Shown piece by piece: positions 7,159 to 14,614 of a DNA stretch of 27,727 nt. Made by a program: the position numbers and the translations under genes. Within the stretch, counting starts at the first letter, position 1; every line of letters starts with the position of its first letter. The DNA is from Ruminococcus sp. GTDB lineage: Bacteria; Bacillota; Clostridia; Oscillospirales; Ruminococcaceae. Location of the stretch: the NCBI GenBank assembly GCA_024697705.1, contig JAILFF010000320.1:1-27727 (forward strand), given 5' to 3'. Under the pieces are notes generated by a model that saw only the letters and a program-made list of their open reading frames with translations, ran no database searches and was not told the DNA's origin.

Positions 7159-9999
7159 TCAGTTTCCTCCGTCCGCGGGTGAGAAATCGAATATCTCGTC
7201 ATCATCGTCTTCATAGCCGTCATTGCCGCCGAAGAAGCCGCCGTCCGAGGGCAGGGGATCGAGAATATCGGCAGCGGAGACCGCCGCGCCGTCAATGTCG
7301 ATGTGGGAGAAGTCGAACACGTCGCCTTCCGTGTTGTCGGCGGGGGAGAAGTCGAACACGTCGCTTTCCACGCTGTCTGTGGGGTAGAAGTCGATTATCT
7401 CGGATTCGGCTTCCGCAGGTTTAGCTTCCGACGCGGGCGCGGAGACTTCCTCGGAAACGGGACATTCCGCGCCGATGATCTTCGAGATGATGACCGCGAA
7501 CTCGCGGTAGCGCCGCATCAGCTCGGGGTGGTTCTCGGTGATGAAATCGGCGCTGCCTTCCTTCGCGGCGAATTCGAGCGCCTTTGCCCTCTCCGAAAGC
7601 TGATTTGCGCCGACGGTCTTCATATTGCTTTTGAGCGCGTGGACGAGTATCTCGTAATTCCTCAGATCGCCGTCGGCTAAGAAGCCGCCGAGCTTCGAGC
7701 TTTTTTCGGGATAATCGCCGACTATCTGTTCGAGCAGCGTCACGTAAAGCTCCGTATCGTCCATGCAGTAGCCCAATGCCGATGCGGTATCGAGCCCCGC
7801 CGCCGAAAGCTTTTCGATAAGGTCACGGTCGCCGCCGTTTTCCGCGGTAGCGGGCAGGGGAGTTTCCTCGGGCTGTTCGTTCTGCGGAGCAGTTTGTGCC
7901 TCTGCGGTGACATTTTCTTCGGGAGCGGGCTTTTCCGCAGTTTTTTCGGCGGGAACCACCGCCTGCGGCAGCACGCGCCTGAGAACTCTTTCAAGCTCGA
8001 CGATCTCCACGGGCTTGCTGACGAAGCTGTCGAAGCCTTCCGAGAGGAACATCTCCCTCGCCGTGCTGACGGCATTGGCGGTAAGCGCCACGATAACGGT
8101 GTCCTTGTGGTCGAGCACAAGACCCGCACGAATGAGCTTCATAGCTTCAACGCCGTCCATGCCGGGCATCATGTGATCCATGAATACTATATCGAAGGTA
8201 TTTTCCTTGCAGAGCTTCACCGACTCCGCGCCCGAAGCGGCGGTGGTGACGTTCATTCCGTAGCGGCGGAAGATGTTCCTCGCCACCACGAGGTTCATCG
8301 GCTCGTCATCTACTACGAGAGCTTCGATGCCGCGGCAGTCGAGCACAAGGTCGTCCCCGCGTGAGTCCTCGTTCTCGTTGAGCACGGCGGAAACGGGGAA
8401 GCAGTAGAAGGGCTTTTCCATTATGCGTACCTTTGACGAAGCGCCCTTTTTCGGACGGAAGCCGCTCTCCGCGACGACGACGACCACGATATTTCTCGCA
8501 AGCTCGTCGAAGTAGTCCTCCTCGGAGAGATATTCCTCCTCGCCCACGAACAGATGCGTCAGCTTTACGGATTCCATAAGCTTTTTGAAGTTTTTAAAAT
8601 TATCCACGCGGTGCATCTGCACGCCGAAGCCCGCAACGATGTTATGCACCATGCTGTTGTAATACTCGCGCACGTTTGGGTCGGCGAATTTGTCAAAGCG
8701 CAGGTAAGCGCCGAGACAAAGCTTGTCGCGGCAGGCGACCGACATACAGCTCATCGGCTCTACGACCTTCTGCGGCAGGCTGACCGTTACCGTAGTGCCG
8801 ACGCCCGGTTCGCTCGATATGGTCGTGAATCCGCCCAGCGAAGCCGTGAAGCCCGATACGATGGTAAGTCCCAGTCCGAGACCGCCGCCGTGCCGCGAAC
8901 GTCCCGAATCCGCCTGATAATAGCGCTCGAATATGCGTTCGGTCTGTTCCTCGGTCAAGCCGATGCCCGTGTCCGTTACCTTTATCATCAGATTAACGCC
9001 GTAGGGCTTCTTTATCGCGCAGAGACGCACGTAAACGCCGCCCTCGCGGGTGTATTTTATACCGTTTGTTATTAAATGCCGCAGTATCTTTTTGAGCTTG
9101 CCGACGTCGGTGTTCATTATCGAGGGGATAGCCGCGTCAACGTCGATTATAAGCTCAAGATTGCGGGGCTTGAAGGGTCTTATTTCGGCGACGAGGTCGC
9201 TCAGCACCGACGAGAGCATATAATCCTCGTAATTATTCGTAAGATTGCCGCGGTCGATCTCGGTAAAATCGAGGATATCGCTTATCTGGTCGGTGACGCG
9301 CCTGCCCGCCTCGCGCACTTTTTTGAGATTGGCAAGCTTTTCCTGATCCTTTTCGTCGTCGATGCAGATGCTTGTCAGACCGATAACGGCGTTTATGGGC
9401 GTGCGTATCTCGTGCGAAACGTTCGCCAAAAAGTCGTTAAGGCGGTCGGTAGCGTCGGTCAGGTCTTCTATCTCGCCGCGTGAGTGATCGAGCACCTGTA
9501 TCCACTTGTCGATGATGGTACGCGCTATCTGGGCGATAGTGGTAACGATGGCGATATGCAGCGCCGAGCGTGTTATGATAAGTCGGTCGATAGTTTCGCC
9601 GTCGCGTATCATCATCATAAGACCGTAGGCAAGCGTTACGTAATAAAGTATCTGCAAAAAGGTTATGAGCGGCTTGATGCCCGTCATCGTGTAGAGTATA
9701 AGCACGACAGCCATTACCGAAGCGGTATCAAAAACACTTGTTCGGTGGCTTCCGTAGAAAAAGAAGCTGAACATTATAAACGCCGAGTATATCCACAAGC
9801 GGTGTTCGGGATTGAAAAACTGGTTGATATGCAGCACCCATGAAAGCACCATGCCGATAGTGACGGGCACGATCGCCCACAGTTCCCATGACATTATAAA
9901 GGTCTCGCCGATGAGTATCAGCGAAAAGATCGTATAGCTTACGAGTATAGTCATCTGCGACGCCTGAAAAAGGTCGTTTCTGTCTTCGTTGCGATTCAT
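7159..9999 (-). CDS. Membrane hybrid histidine kinase with degenerate receiver, receiver and Hpt domains
   Basis: This 946-residue protein is a BarA-like multi-domain sensor kinase. Residues 15-160 contain about six membrane segments with little extracytoplasmic sequence. HisKA has FLANVSHEIRTP (H196), HATPase_c has NGIKYT (N312), DTGIG (343-347) and GGGLGLGLTIV. Residues about 425-545 resemble a receiver that has lost its phospho-acceptor (HLFVGEEEY where FMD is expected). A second, intact receiver spans 558-678 with VVDDE (562-566), D608, T640 and K662. After an acidic proline-rich linker, an Hpt domain (about 725-845) carries LVHALKSNMKTVGA with H787. The last 80 residues are acidic with four copies of a D-(V/I)-(F/I)-D-F-(S/Y)-P-like motif. 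It is the first gene of the operon and has no adjacent DNA-binding regulator. Confidence 0.93.
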   Translation of the reverse strand: MNRNEDRNDLFQASQMTILVSYTIFSLILIGETFIMSWELWAIVPVTIGMVLSWVLHINQFFNPEHRLWIYSAFIMFSFFFYGSHRTSVFDTASVMAVVLILYTMTGIKPLITFLQILYYVTLAYGLMMMIRDGETIDRLIITRSALHIAIVTTIAQIARTIIDKWIQVLDHSRGEIEDLTDATDRLNDFLANVSHEIRTPINAVIGLTSICIDDEKDQEKLANLKKVREAGRRVTDQISDILDFTEIDRGNLTNNYEDYMLSSVLSDLVAEIRPFKPRNLELIIDVDAAIPSIMNTDVGKLKKILRHLITNGIKYTREGGVYVRLCAIKKPYGVNLMIKVTDTGIGLTEEQTERIFERYYQADSGRSRHGGGLGLGLTIVSGFTASLGGFTTISSEPGVGTTVTVSLPQKVVEPMSCMSVACRDKLCLGAYLRFDKFADPNVREYYNSMVHNIVAGFGVQMHRVDNFKNFKKLMESVKLTHLFVGEEEYLSEEDYFDELARNIVVVVVAESGFRPKKGASSKVRIMEKPFYCFPVSAVLNENEDSRGDDLVLDCRGIEALVVDDEPMNLVVARNIFRRYGMNVTTAASGAESVKLCKENTFDIVFMDHMMPGMDGVEAMKLIRAGLVLDHKDTVIVALTANAVSTAREMFLSEGFDSFVSKPVEIVELERVLRRVLPQAVVPAEKTAEKPAPEENVTAEAQTAPQNEQPEETPLPATAENGGDRDLIEKLSAAGLDTASALGYCMDDTELYVTLLEQIVGDYPEKSSKLGGFLADGDLRNYEILVHALKSNMKTVGANQLSERAKALEFAAKEGSADFITENHPELMRRYREFAVIISKIIGAECPVSEEVSAPASEAKPAEAESEIIDFYPTDSVESDVFDFSPADNTEGDVFDFSHIDIDGAAVSAADILDPLPSDGGFFGGNDGYEDDDDEIFDFSPADGGN
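7171..7401 (-). repeat. Four DFSPAD-type motifs in the acidic tail of the hybrid kinase
   Basis: The C-terminal tail of the 946-residue kinase carries four short related motifs: EIIDFYPTD (867-875), DVFDFSPAD (880-888), DVFDFSHID (893-901) and EIFDFSPAD (935-943). The spacers are acidic and of different sequence and length. Such repeated aromatic-acidic motifs look like short linear docking sites rather than a folded domain; this reading is inference. Confidence 0.8.
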
Positions 10000-10059
10000 A
10001 GCAATACCCCGTTTAATATCTCTTAAAGCGGTAATAAAACAAATTTACCGCTAATTATT

Positions 10060-10088
10060 ATTATACTATGAACACGCTCTTTTGTCAA
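10060..10088 (-). promoter_or_regulatory. Perfect sigma-A promoter of the kinase/trkH/uma2/amr operon
   Basis: On the minus strand TTGACA (10088-10083) and TATAAT (10065-10060) are separated by exactly 17 bp. Transcription would start near 10053 and read into the hybrid kinase whose ATG is at 9999, leaving a leader of about 54 nt. The genes that follow are spaced 3, 30, 34, 33 and 17 bp, which supports one six-gene transcription unit. Confidence 0.88.
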
Positions 10089-10129
10089 TAGTTCGCGGTA
10101 GATTTGGCGCGGTTAGCGGGGCTGATACG

Positions 10130-10172
10130 AAAAAAGACCTCCGTGCTTCCCGAAGGTCTGAAAGCGCGGAGG
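10130..10172 (-). terminator. Intrinsic terminator, minus strand
   Basis: Read on the minus strand, CCTCCGcGCTT pairs with AAGCaCGGAGG across a loop of about nine bases and is followed by TCTTTTTT. A competing shorter stem, AGACCT/AGGTCT, uses part of the same sequence. No protein gene on the minus strand lies immediately upstream of it, so it may end a small RNA starting near 10290. Confidence 0.7.
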
Positions 10173-10290
10173 CGGGTTCGTCAGCTTTGATTTATTATGC
10201 ACCGAATTTCGTTCACGACCGATATTAACGGTATTCGGAGTTTGTTTTTGTACAAATCCTACACTTGATTTAGTGCATATATAATGATAT
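10131..10290 (-). ncRNA. Candidate small RNA ending at the 10130 terminator
   Basis: The minus strand between the AT-rich divergent region (about 10275-10300) and the terminator at 10130-10172 has no open frame but contains a second stem-loop: CCGAAT (10202-10207) pairs with ATTCGG (10233-10238), with an inner ACCG/CGGT stem. A structured segment plus a strong terminator without a gene suggests a small transcript of about 150 nt. The minus-strand promoter I can propose (TTGTAA with a TATATT-like box) is weak. This is a tentative call. Confidence 0.3.
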
Positions 10291-10293
10291 AAT
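10265..10293 (+). promoter_or_regulatory. Sigma-A promoter for the 132-residue gene
   Basis: TTGATT (10265-10270) and TATAAT (10288-10293) are separated by 17 bp, about 45 bp ahead of the ATG at 10345. A second TATAAT at 10280-10285 lacks a well placed -35 box. Confidence 0.7.
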
Positions 10294-10344
10294 AATATAG
10301 GGTGATCTTATGTCATTACAATATACAAAGGACGATGATAATCT

Positions 10345-10743
10345 ATGAACATAATTAGTTTTCCGTCAGAGCAAGCGGTCAGACAAGCAATTGCGGACAA
10401 AGAGCCTTTGCTTGTCCTCATATCCTTCGACGGTCAGAATGTCATCATGTCACATATTGATGAAGCAATGGAGCATCATATTTTGCTTGAAAAAGCCGGT
10501 ATTGATTCACGCAGGATAGACAGCTATTTCCGGCTGGTGCTTGATGATGAAGGCGCAGACTGGACGTTCGTTTGTCCTCCCGATTACAAAAATATCTCCG
10601 ACAAGAGCAGACGTATAAAGCAGTTTTACAAAGACGGTTTTTCCGTCATGTCGGATGTCTTGTCAGAGCTGGGATTTATGGTAGGCATAAGCATACCAAA
10701 ACGATATCAGCGGCATTTTAACTATATTTTCAGTGAAGAATAA
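10345..10743 (+). CDS. Hypothetical protein, 132 residues
   Basis: I do not recognise this family. The protein is soluble, without signal peptide, membrane segment or obvious catalytic motif. It starts MNIISFPSEQAVRQAI, has a hydrophobic strand LLVLISFDGQNVIMS near 22-36, and ends in an aromatic region (KRYQRHFNYIF). AAAGGA lies about a dozen bases before the ATG, a well placed promoter is upstream and a strong terminator immediately downstream, so it is a single-gene transcription unit. It is the only plus-strand gene between two long minus-strand operons. The codon use does not look like a shadow frame, and no long frame competes on the other strand. Confidence 0.75.
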   Translation: MNIISFPSEQAVRQAIADKEPLLVLISFDGQNVIMSHIDEAMEHHILLEKAGIDSRRIDSYFRLVLDDEGADWTFVCPPDYKNISDKSRRIKQFYKDGFSVMSDVLSELGFMVGISIPKRYQRHFNYIFSEE

Positions 10744-10754
10744 CAGATATAACA

Positions 10755-10789
10755 ATAAAGGGTATCATTCTTTCGGTGATACCCTTTAT
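10755..10789. terminator. Bidirectional intrinsic terminator
   Basis: ATAAAGGGTATCA (10755-10767) and TGATACCCTTTAT (10777-10789) form a perfect 13-bp stem with a nine-base loop, and A/T-rich flanks on both sides. It lies between the convergent ends of the 132-residue gene (plus) and yebC (minus) and can serve both. Confidence 0.88.
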
Positions 10790-10855
10790 CTTTAATCAAA
10801 TGACATATTCGTTTAGAATACCGGGCTGAAAAGCACACGTTTTCCGCGCCTTTTA

Positions 10856-11599
10856 TCAGTCCTCTTCTTCCTCCTCGGGAGCGTTCCAGTTGTGGTAAAC
10901 GTTCTGCACGTCGTCGTTCTCTTCAAGGCTGTCGAGCAGCAGACCCATGAATTTGAGCTGCTTTTCGTCGGTGAGGGTCGTGTAGGTCGAGGGTACCATT
11001 TCGCTGTCGGCGCTCATGATCGTGTAGCCCGCGCCGCGAAGAGCCTCGCTCACGGTGATAACGTCGTTCGGGGGGCAGCTTACCTCTACGATCTCGCCGT
11101 CGATGTTGAAGTCGTCGGCGCCTGCCTCGAAGCAGTCCTCCATGAGCTTGTCCTCGTCTACGCCGTTGTTTTCAAGGATAACGGTGCCCTTCTTGGTGAA
11201 CATGAAGCTTACGCAGCCCGTTGTGCCGAGGTTTCCGCCGAACTTGTCGAAGTAGTGGCGAACGTCGCCCGCGGTGCGGTTCTTGTTGTCGGTAAGGCAC
11301 TCAACGATAACGGCTACTCCGCCGGGACCGTAGCCCTCGTAGATCATTTCTTCGTAGTTGTTCTTGTCGCCCTCGCCAGCAGCCTTTTTGATTATGCGGT
11401 CGATGTTGTCGTTCGGGATATTGTTCGACTTAGCCTTGGCGATAAGCTGTGCGAGCTTGGCGTTGTTGGCGGGGTCGGGACCGCCCATCTTGACGGCTAC
11501 TGCCATTTCCTTGCCGATCTTGGTGAAGATCTTACCCTTTACCGCGTCGTTTGCTTCCTTTTTACGCTTGATGTTTGCCCACTTGGAATGTCCTGACAT
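10856..11599 (-). CDS. yebC: YebC/PmpR (TACO1) family protein
   Basis: This 247-residue protein is a full-length member of the YebC/TACO1 family. The N-terminal signature MSGHSKWANIKRKKEANDAVKGKIFTK is diagnostic, followed by ITKAGGPDPA-like residues (MGGPDPANNAKLAQLIAKAK) and YEGYGPGGVAVIVECLTDNKNRT. Family members were long annotated as transcription regulators; more recent work links TACO1/YebC proteins to translation, including relief of ribosome stalling. The ATG follows GGAGGAAAAAGT. It lies downstream of mrnC on the same strand, but a possible promoter in the 96-bp gap suggests its own transcript, ending at the bidirectional terminator. The acidic C-terminal tail (NAPEEEEED) is a normal variation. 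Confidence 0.95.
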   Translation of the reverse strand: MSGHSKWANIKRKKEANDAVKGKIFTKIGKEMAVAVKMGGPDPANNAKLAQLIAKAKSNNIPNDNIDRIIKKAAGEGDKNNYEEMIYEGYGPGGVAVIVECLTDNKNRTAGDVRHYFDKFGGNLGTTGCVSFMFTKKGTVILENNGVDEDKLMEDCFEAGADDFNIDGEIVEVSCPPNDVITVSEALRGAGYTIMSADSEMVPSTYTTLTDEKQLKFMGLLLDSLEENDDVQNVYHNWNAPEEEEED

Positions 11600-11661
11600 A
11601 CTTTTTCCTCCTGTTGGTCGATTTTGTTTTTTTATGCTGAAAAATAGTTTATTTGCCCTGA

Positions 11662-11690
11662 ATTATAGTAAACGAGATCGGAATTTGCAC
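11662..11690 (-). promoter_or_regulatory. Possible promoter of yebC
   Basis: On the minus strand TATAAT occupies 11667-11662. The -35 box 17 bp upstream (GTGCAA) is a poor match, so this promoter is only probable. It lies 63 bp before the yebC start. Confidence 0.4.
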
Positions 11691-11695
11691 ATATT

Positions 11696-12124
11696 TTACC
11701 TTTTGCGTTTTTCCGATTCGATATCGTAATAATTTCTTATCGCACGGAATATCTCCCTTGCACGGTCGGTCTGCCCCGTGATGTCAAGATACCCGAACAG
11801 CGTTTCAAGCCCCGTTGCCGCACGGTATTCCGCCGATGTGGAGCTTCTCGGTACGCCGATGTGCGAGGAATTTCTCCCGCGCTTGAAAAAATACATTTCG
11901 TTTGTGTTCAGCAGCTTTTCGATGTGCTTCGACGCTCTTGCCTGAAAGCCCGCATTTACCATCGCCACAGCGCGGTTGTGAAGCTCCTGTACCTTCAGAT
12001 CTGCGGTCAGCACCAGGTCGCGCCGAACAAGCTGCTCGTAAACGCAGTCGCCGTAAAATGCAAGCGTCAGCGGAGCCATGTTCCGTGCCTCCGCTTCGGT
12101 CATGTTGCGGTCGATGTCCGTCAT
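11696..12124 (-). CDS. mrnC: Mini-ribonuclease III (23S rRNA maturation)
   Basis: This 142-residue protein is Mini-III, an RNase III-like catalytic domain without a double-stranded RNA-binding domain, which in Bacillus subtilis trims 23S rRNA precursor ends. Catalytic-site residues are visible in LAFYGDCVYE (D26, E30) and AEYRAATGLETLFGYL (E99, E107), and the basic patch FFKRGRNSSH is conserved. The length equals the family norm. It starts 13 bp after obgE, with a purine-rich AAGGGGG overlapping the obgE stop, so translation is likely coupled. Its place next to obgE, rpmA and rplU fits a ribosome-assembly neighbourhood. In many relatives mrnC lies next to cysS instead. Confidence 0.93.
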   Translation of the reverse strand: MTDIDRNMTEAEARNMAPLTLAFYGDCVYEQLVRRDLVLTADLKVQELHNRAVAMVNAGFQARASKHIEKLLNTNEMYFFKRGRNSSHIGVPRSSTSAEYRAATGLETLFGYLDITGQTDRAREIFRAIRNYYDIESEKRKR

Positions 12125-12137
12125 TTATGCCGCCCCC

Positions 12138-13415
12138 TTATTCGACGAAATCAAACTGAAAGCCGAAAATGTCAACCGTGCCGCCCTCTTCGATGCCGAG
12201 CTGTTCAAGACGGTCGATGACTCCCGTCGAACGCAGCACGCGCTGGAAGTATTGCAGCGACGAATAGTCGTCCATATTGCACGAGCGCAGAACGTCCCAC
12301 AGCCAGTCGGCTTCAACGTAGTAAACGCCGTCCTCGACAGTGACGGAGAAGTCTTTCTTTGAGAGCAGCTTGTCGTCAAGCTCCTCCTGCGTGAGCGGCT
12401 GCGCCTCGAACTGCTTGACGGGCGGCAGCTTTTGCAGCTCCTCCCATATCTTGAACATCAGTTCGCGGGTGCCCTGCGTGGTGGCGGCTGAGATCTCGAA
12501 CATCTCCATGTCCTGTCCCTCGATGAACTCGCGGAAGGCTGCTATCTGCTCGGGTGTGGCTAAGTCGCACTTGTTGGCGGCGACTATCTGCGGCGCTTCG
12601 GCAAGGTCGAAGGAGAAATTTTCCAGCTCGCGGTTGATGGTCTTGAAATCCTCGATGGGGTCGCGTCCCTCGCTGCCCGAAACGTCAACGATGTGGACGA
12701 TCAGACGGCAACGCTCTACGTGGCGGAGGAACTCATGCCCCAGTCCCACGCCTTCGCTTGCGCCCTCGATAAGCCCGGGAATGTCCGCCATGACGAAGTT
12801 CTGTTCCTCGTCGATGCGCACTACGCCAAGCACGGGTGTAAGGGTAGTGAAGTGGTAGGCGGCGATCTTCGGCTTTGCCGCCGAAACTACCGAGATAAGC
12901 GAGGATTTGCCCACGCTCGGGAAGCCCACCAGTCCCACGTCTGCGATGAGCTTAAGCTCCAATTCCACGTCGTATTCGTCGCCGCGGAAGCCGGGTTTTG
13001 CGAAGCGGGGTATCTGTCTGGTCGAGGTGGCGAAGTGCTGATTGCCCTTGCCGCCTCTGCCGCCCTTGCAGACGACCACGGGCTCGTCGCCCGAGATGTC
13101 GGCGAGGATCCTTCCCGTATCGCACTCGCGGACTACCGTTCCCCGCGGTACTTTTATCACGAGGTCGGGGGCGTTTTTGCCCGTGCAGTTCTTGCCGCTG
13201 CCGTCCTTGCCCTTTTCGGCGGCATATTTGCGCTTGAAGCGGAAGTCGATAAGGTTGGAGATGTTATCGTCGGCAACAAAGACGATATCGCCGCCCTTGC
13301 CGCCGTCGCCGCCGTCGGGACCGCCTGCCGCAACGTATTTTTCGCGGTGGAACGAAACGCAGCCGTCGCCGCCGTCGCCCGCCTTGATGTGTATTTTAGC
13401 CTGATCTACGAACAT
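12138..13415 (-). CDS. obgE: GTPase Obg/CgtA, ribosome assembly factor
   Basis: This 425-residue protein is a three-domain Obg GTPase involved in 50S subunit assembly and stress signalling. Residues 1-157 form the glycine-rich Obg fold (KAGDGGDGCVSFHREKY, GGPDGGDGGKGGD). The G domain has G1 GFPSVGKSS (164-172), G2 TLTP (191-194), G3 DIPG (211-214) and G4 NKCD. The final 80 or so residues (about 345-425) match the OCT domain found in Gram-positive Obg proteins. AAAGGAGAACCAA precedes the ATG. Normally obgE follows rpmA directly; here four other genes lie between them. Confidence 0.97.
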   Translation of the reverse strand: MFVDQAKIHIKAGDGGDGCVSFHREKYVAAGGPDGGDGGKGGDIVFVADDNISNLIDFRFKRKYAAEKGKDGSGKNCTGKNAPDLVIKVPRGTVVRECDTGRILADISGDEPVVVCKGGRGGKGNQHFATSTRQIPRFAKPGFRGDEYDVELELKLIADVGLVGFPSVGKSSLISVVSAAKPKIAAYHFTTLTPVLGVVRIDEEQNFVMADIPGLIEGASEGVGLGHEFLRHVERCRLIVHIVDVSGSEGRDPIEDFKTINRELENFSFDLAEAPQIVAANKCDLATPEQIAAFREFIEGQDMEMFEISAATTQGTRELMFKIWEELQKLPPVKQFEAQPLTQEELDDKLLSKKDFSVTVEDGVYYVEADWLWDVLRSCNMDDYSSLQYFQRVLRSTGVIDRLEQLGIEEGGTVDIFGFQFDFVE

Positions 13416-13461
13416 TTGGTTCTCCTTTAAAGTCTCTGTTATTCCAAAACGCGCCGTGAGA

Positions 13462-13794
13462 TTATTCTTCGGGGTTTTTAAATGTGATAACGGTCGGCTC
13501 CTCCGAGTCGAAATCCCTTTCGGTCTCGGAAAGCATTATCTCGATGCATTCGGCATAGATGATCTCGTTCATCGTCCGGTCGCTGATCTCATAGTGCATT
13601 TTTACCGCTTCGTCAATTGCCTGACAAATCGGAAATTCCGACTGTATCCTGCCTACACCGAATAAATAACAATCATTATAACTTTCGGGCACCTCTCTTA
13701 TGAACTGAAAATTTCGGTATTGCTGAGTTTCGCTCATGCAGATGCTCACTCTGTCTATCCTTGACACATATTTTCTGAACTCTCCGAATTTCAT
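13462..13794 (-). CDS. Hypothetical protein, 110 residues
   Basis: I do not recognise a named family. The protein is soluble and acidic towards its C-terminus. It begins MKFGEFRKYVSRIDRVSIC and contains YLFGVGRIQSEFP in the middle, with no membrane segment. GGGAGG sits eight bases before the ATG, which supports translation. It lies 46 bp upstream of obgE and 45 bp after the last of the three membrane paralogs, all on the minus strand, so it is probably part of one transcript with them. The pattern of alternating charged and aromatic residues suggests a small alpha/beta protein, perhaps a regulator or antitoxin-like adaptor, but nothing in the sequence proves this. Confidence 0.75.
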   Translation of the reverse strand: MKFGEFRKYVSRIDRVSICMSETQQYRNFQFIREVPESYNDCYLFGVGRIQSEFPICQAIDEAVKMHYEISDRTMNEIIYAECIEIMLSETERDFDSEEPTVITFKNPEE

Positions 13795-13839
13795 AAGACG
13801 TTCCTCCCTTGAAAAATATCGTTATTGGCAGACATACGG

Positions 13840-14598
13840 TCAGTCGTTTTTCTTTTCGAGCCTGAGCCGTTCTTCGTCGGGCTTTCCGCGGTCGGTGCGC
13901 GGCGGCTCCGAGGTCGGCAAGCCCGCCGCCTTGTTCGCCATAAACTTATCATAAGCCTCGTCGAATTCCTTTAGAAGCTCGTCAACGTCCTCGTCGGGCA
14001 GTGTCAGCGATGTATCGTTTAAGCTTACGTCGGTGCGCGGATATTTCATTCCGAGCCGTTCCTGATTTAATCCGAAGCCTATCAATCCCGTTGCGCCCAT
14101 TGCGCACCAGACCGCGATCATCCCCGCAAAGGCGAGCTCGTGAGTTCTGCCGTATTCGAGCTGCGCCAGCGGAGCAAGATGCTTCGTGATATAAAGCCCC
14201 GACTTGTCGGAATAATAAAGCCGCGCCGGGAAAACGTTGTTCATGCCGATCTTCCCGTATTTTGAATATACCAAGCTCGGCACGGTCTGTTCAACGACGG
14301 CGTGTGTGTCGCCGATCGTGCAGTCGAATTGTACATAGTAAATATTTATTATTTGTCCGCTGCCCCTGCGCTCGTACCTCTCGACGTGCAGCCTCGTTAC
14401 CGACGCCTGAGTCTTCCCCTTGCTGCTCAGCAGATCGGTCGGATTGATGATAAAAGCGAGCGCTAAAAGCACCGCCGCGCAGAGCAGCACCGCGCCGAGC
14501 CGCACGAAGCTCACACCCAGATTGTAGCTGAAATGCGCTCCGTCGTCCTTTTTGAGCGTTTGCAGCGCGTTGTGTATCAGACTTTTTAAAAAGTTCAT
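13840..14598 (-). CDS. Two-pass membrane protein, paralog 3 of a tandem trio
   Basis: This 252-residue protein has a cytoplasmic N-terminus with KKDDGAHFSYNLGVSFVRLG (16-35), a membrane segment (33-51), an extracytoplasmic region of about 100 residues rich in beta-like sequence, a second membrane segment (about 155-177) and a cytoplasmic tail starting LGMKYPRTDVSL (182-193). The same N-terminal and post-membrane motifs occur in the two genes upstream, so the three are paralogs. The tail is acidic then lysine-rich. The overall plan (membrane segment, beta domain, membrane segment) resembles DUF3592 proteins, although I see no clear DUF3592 signature. The three genes are 1-16 bp apart. Function unknown. 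Confidence 0.82.
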   Translation of the reverse strand: MNFLKSLIHNALQTLKKDDGAHFSYNLGVSFVRLGAVLLCAAVLLALAFIINPTDLLSSKGKTQASVTRLHVERYERRGSGQIINIYYVQFDCTIGDTHAVVEQTVPSLVYSKYGKIGMNNVFPARLYYSDKSGLYITKHLAPLAQLEYGRTHELAFAGMIAVWCAMGATGLIGFGLNQERLGMKYPRTDVSLNDTSLTLPDEDVDELLKEFDEAYDKFMANKAAGLPTSEPPRTDRGKPDEERLRLEKKND

Positions 14599-14614
14599 AG
14601 CCGTACTCCCATAG

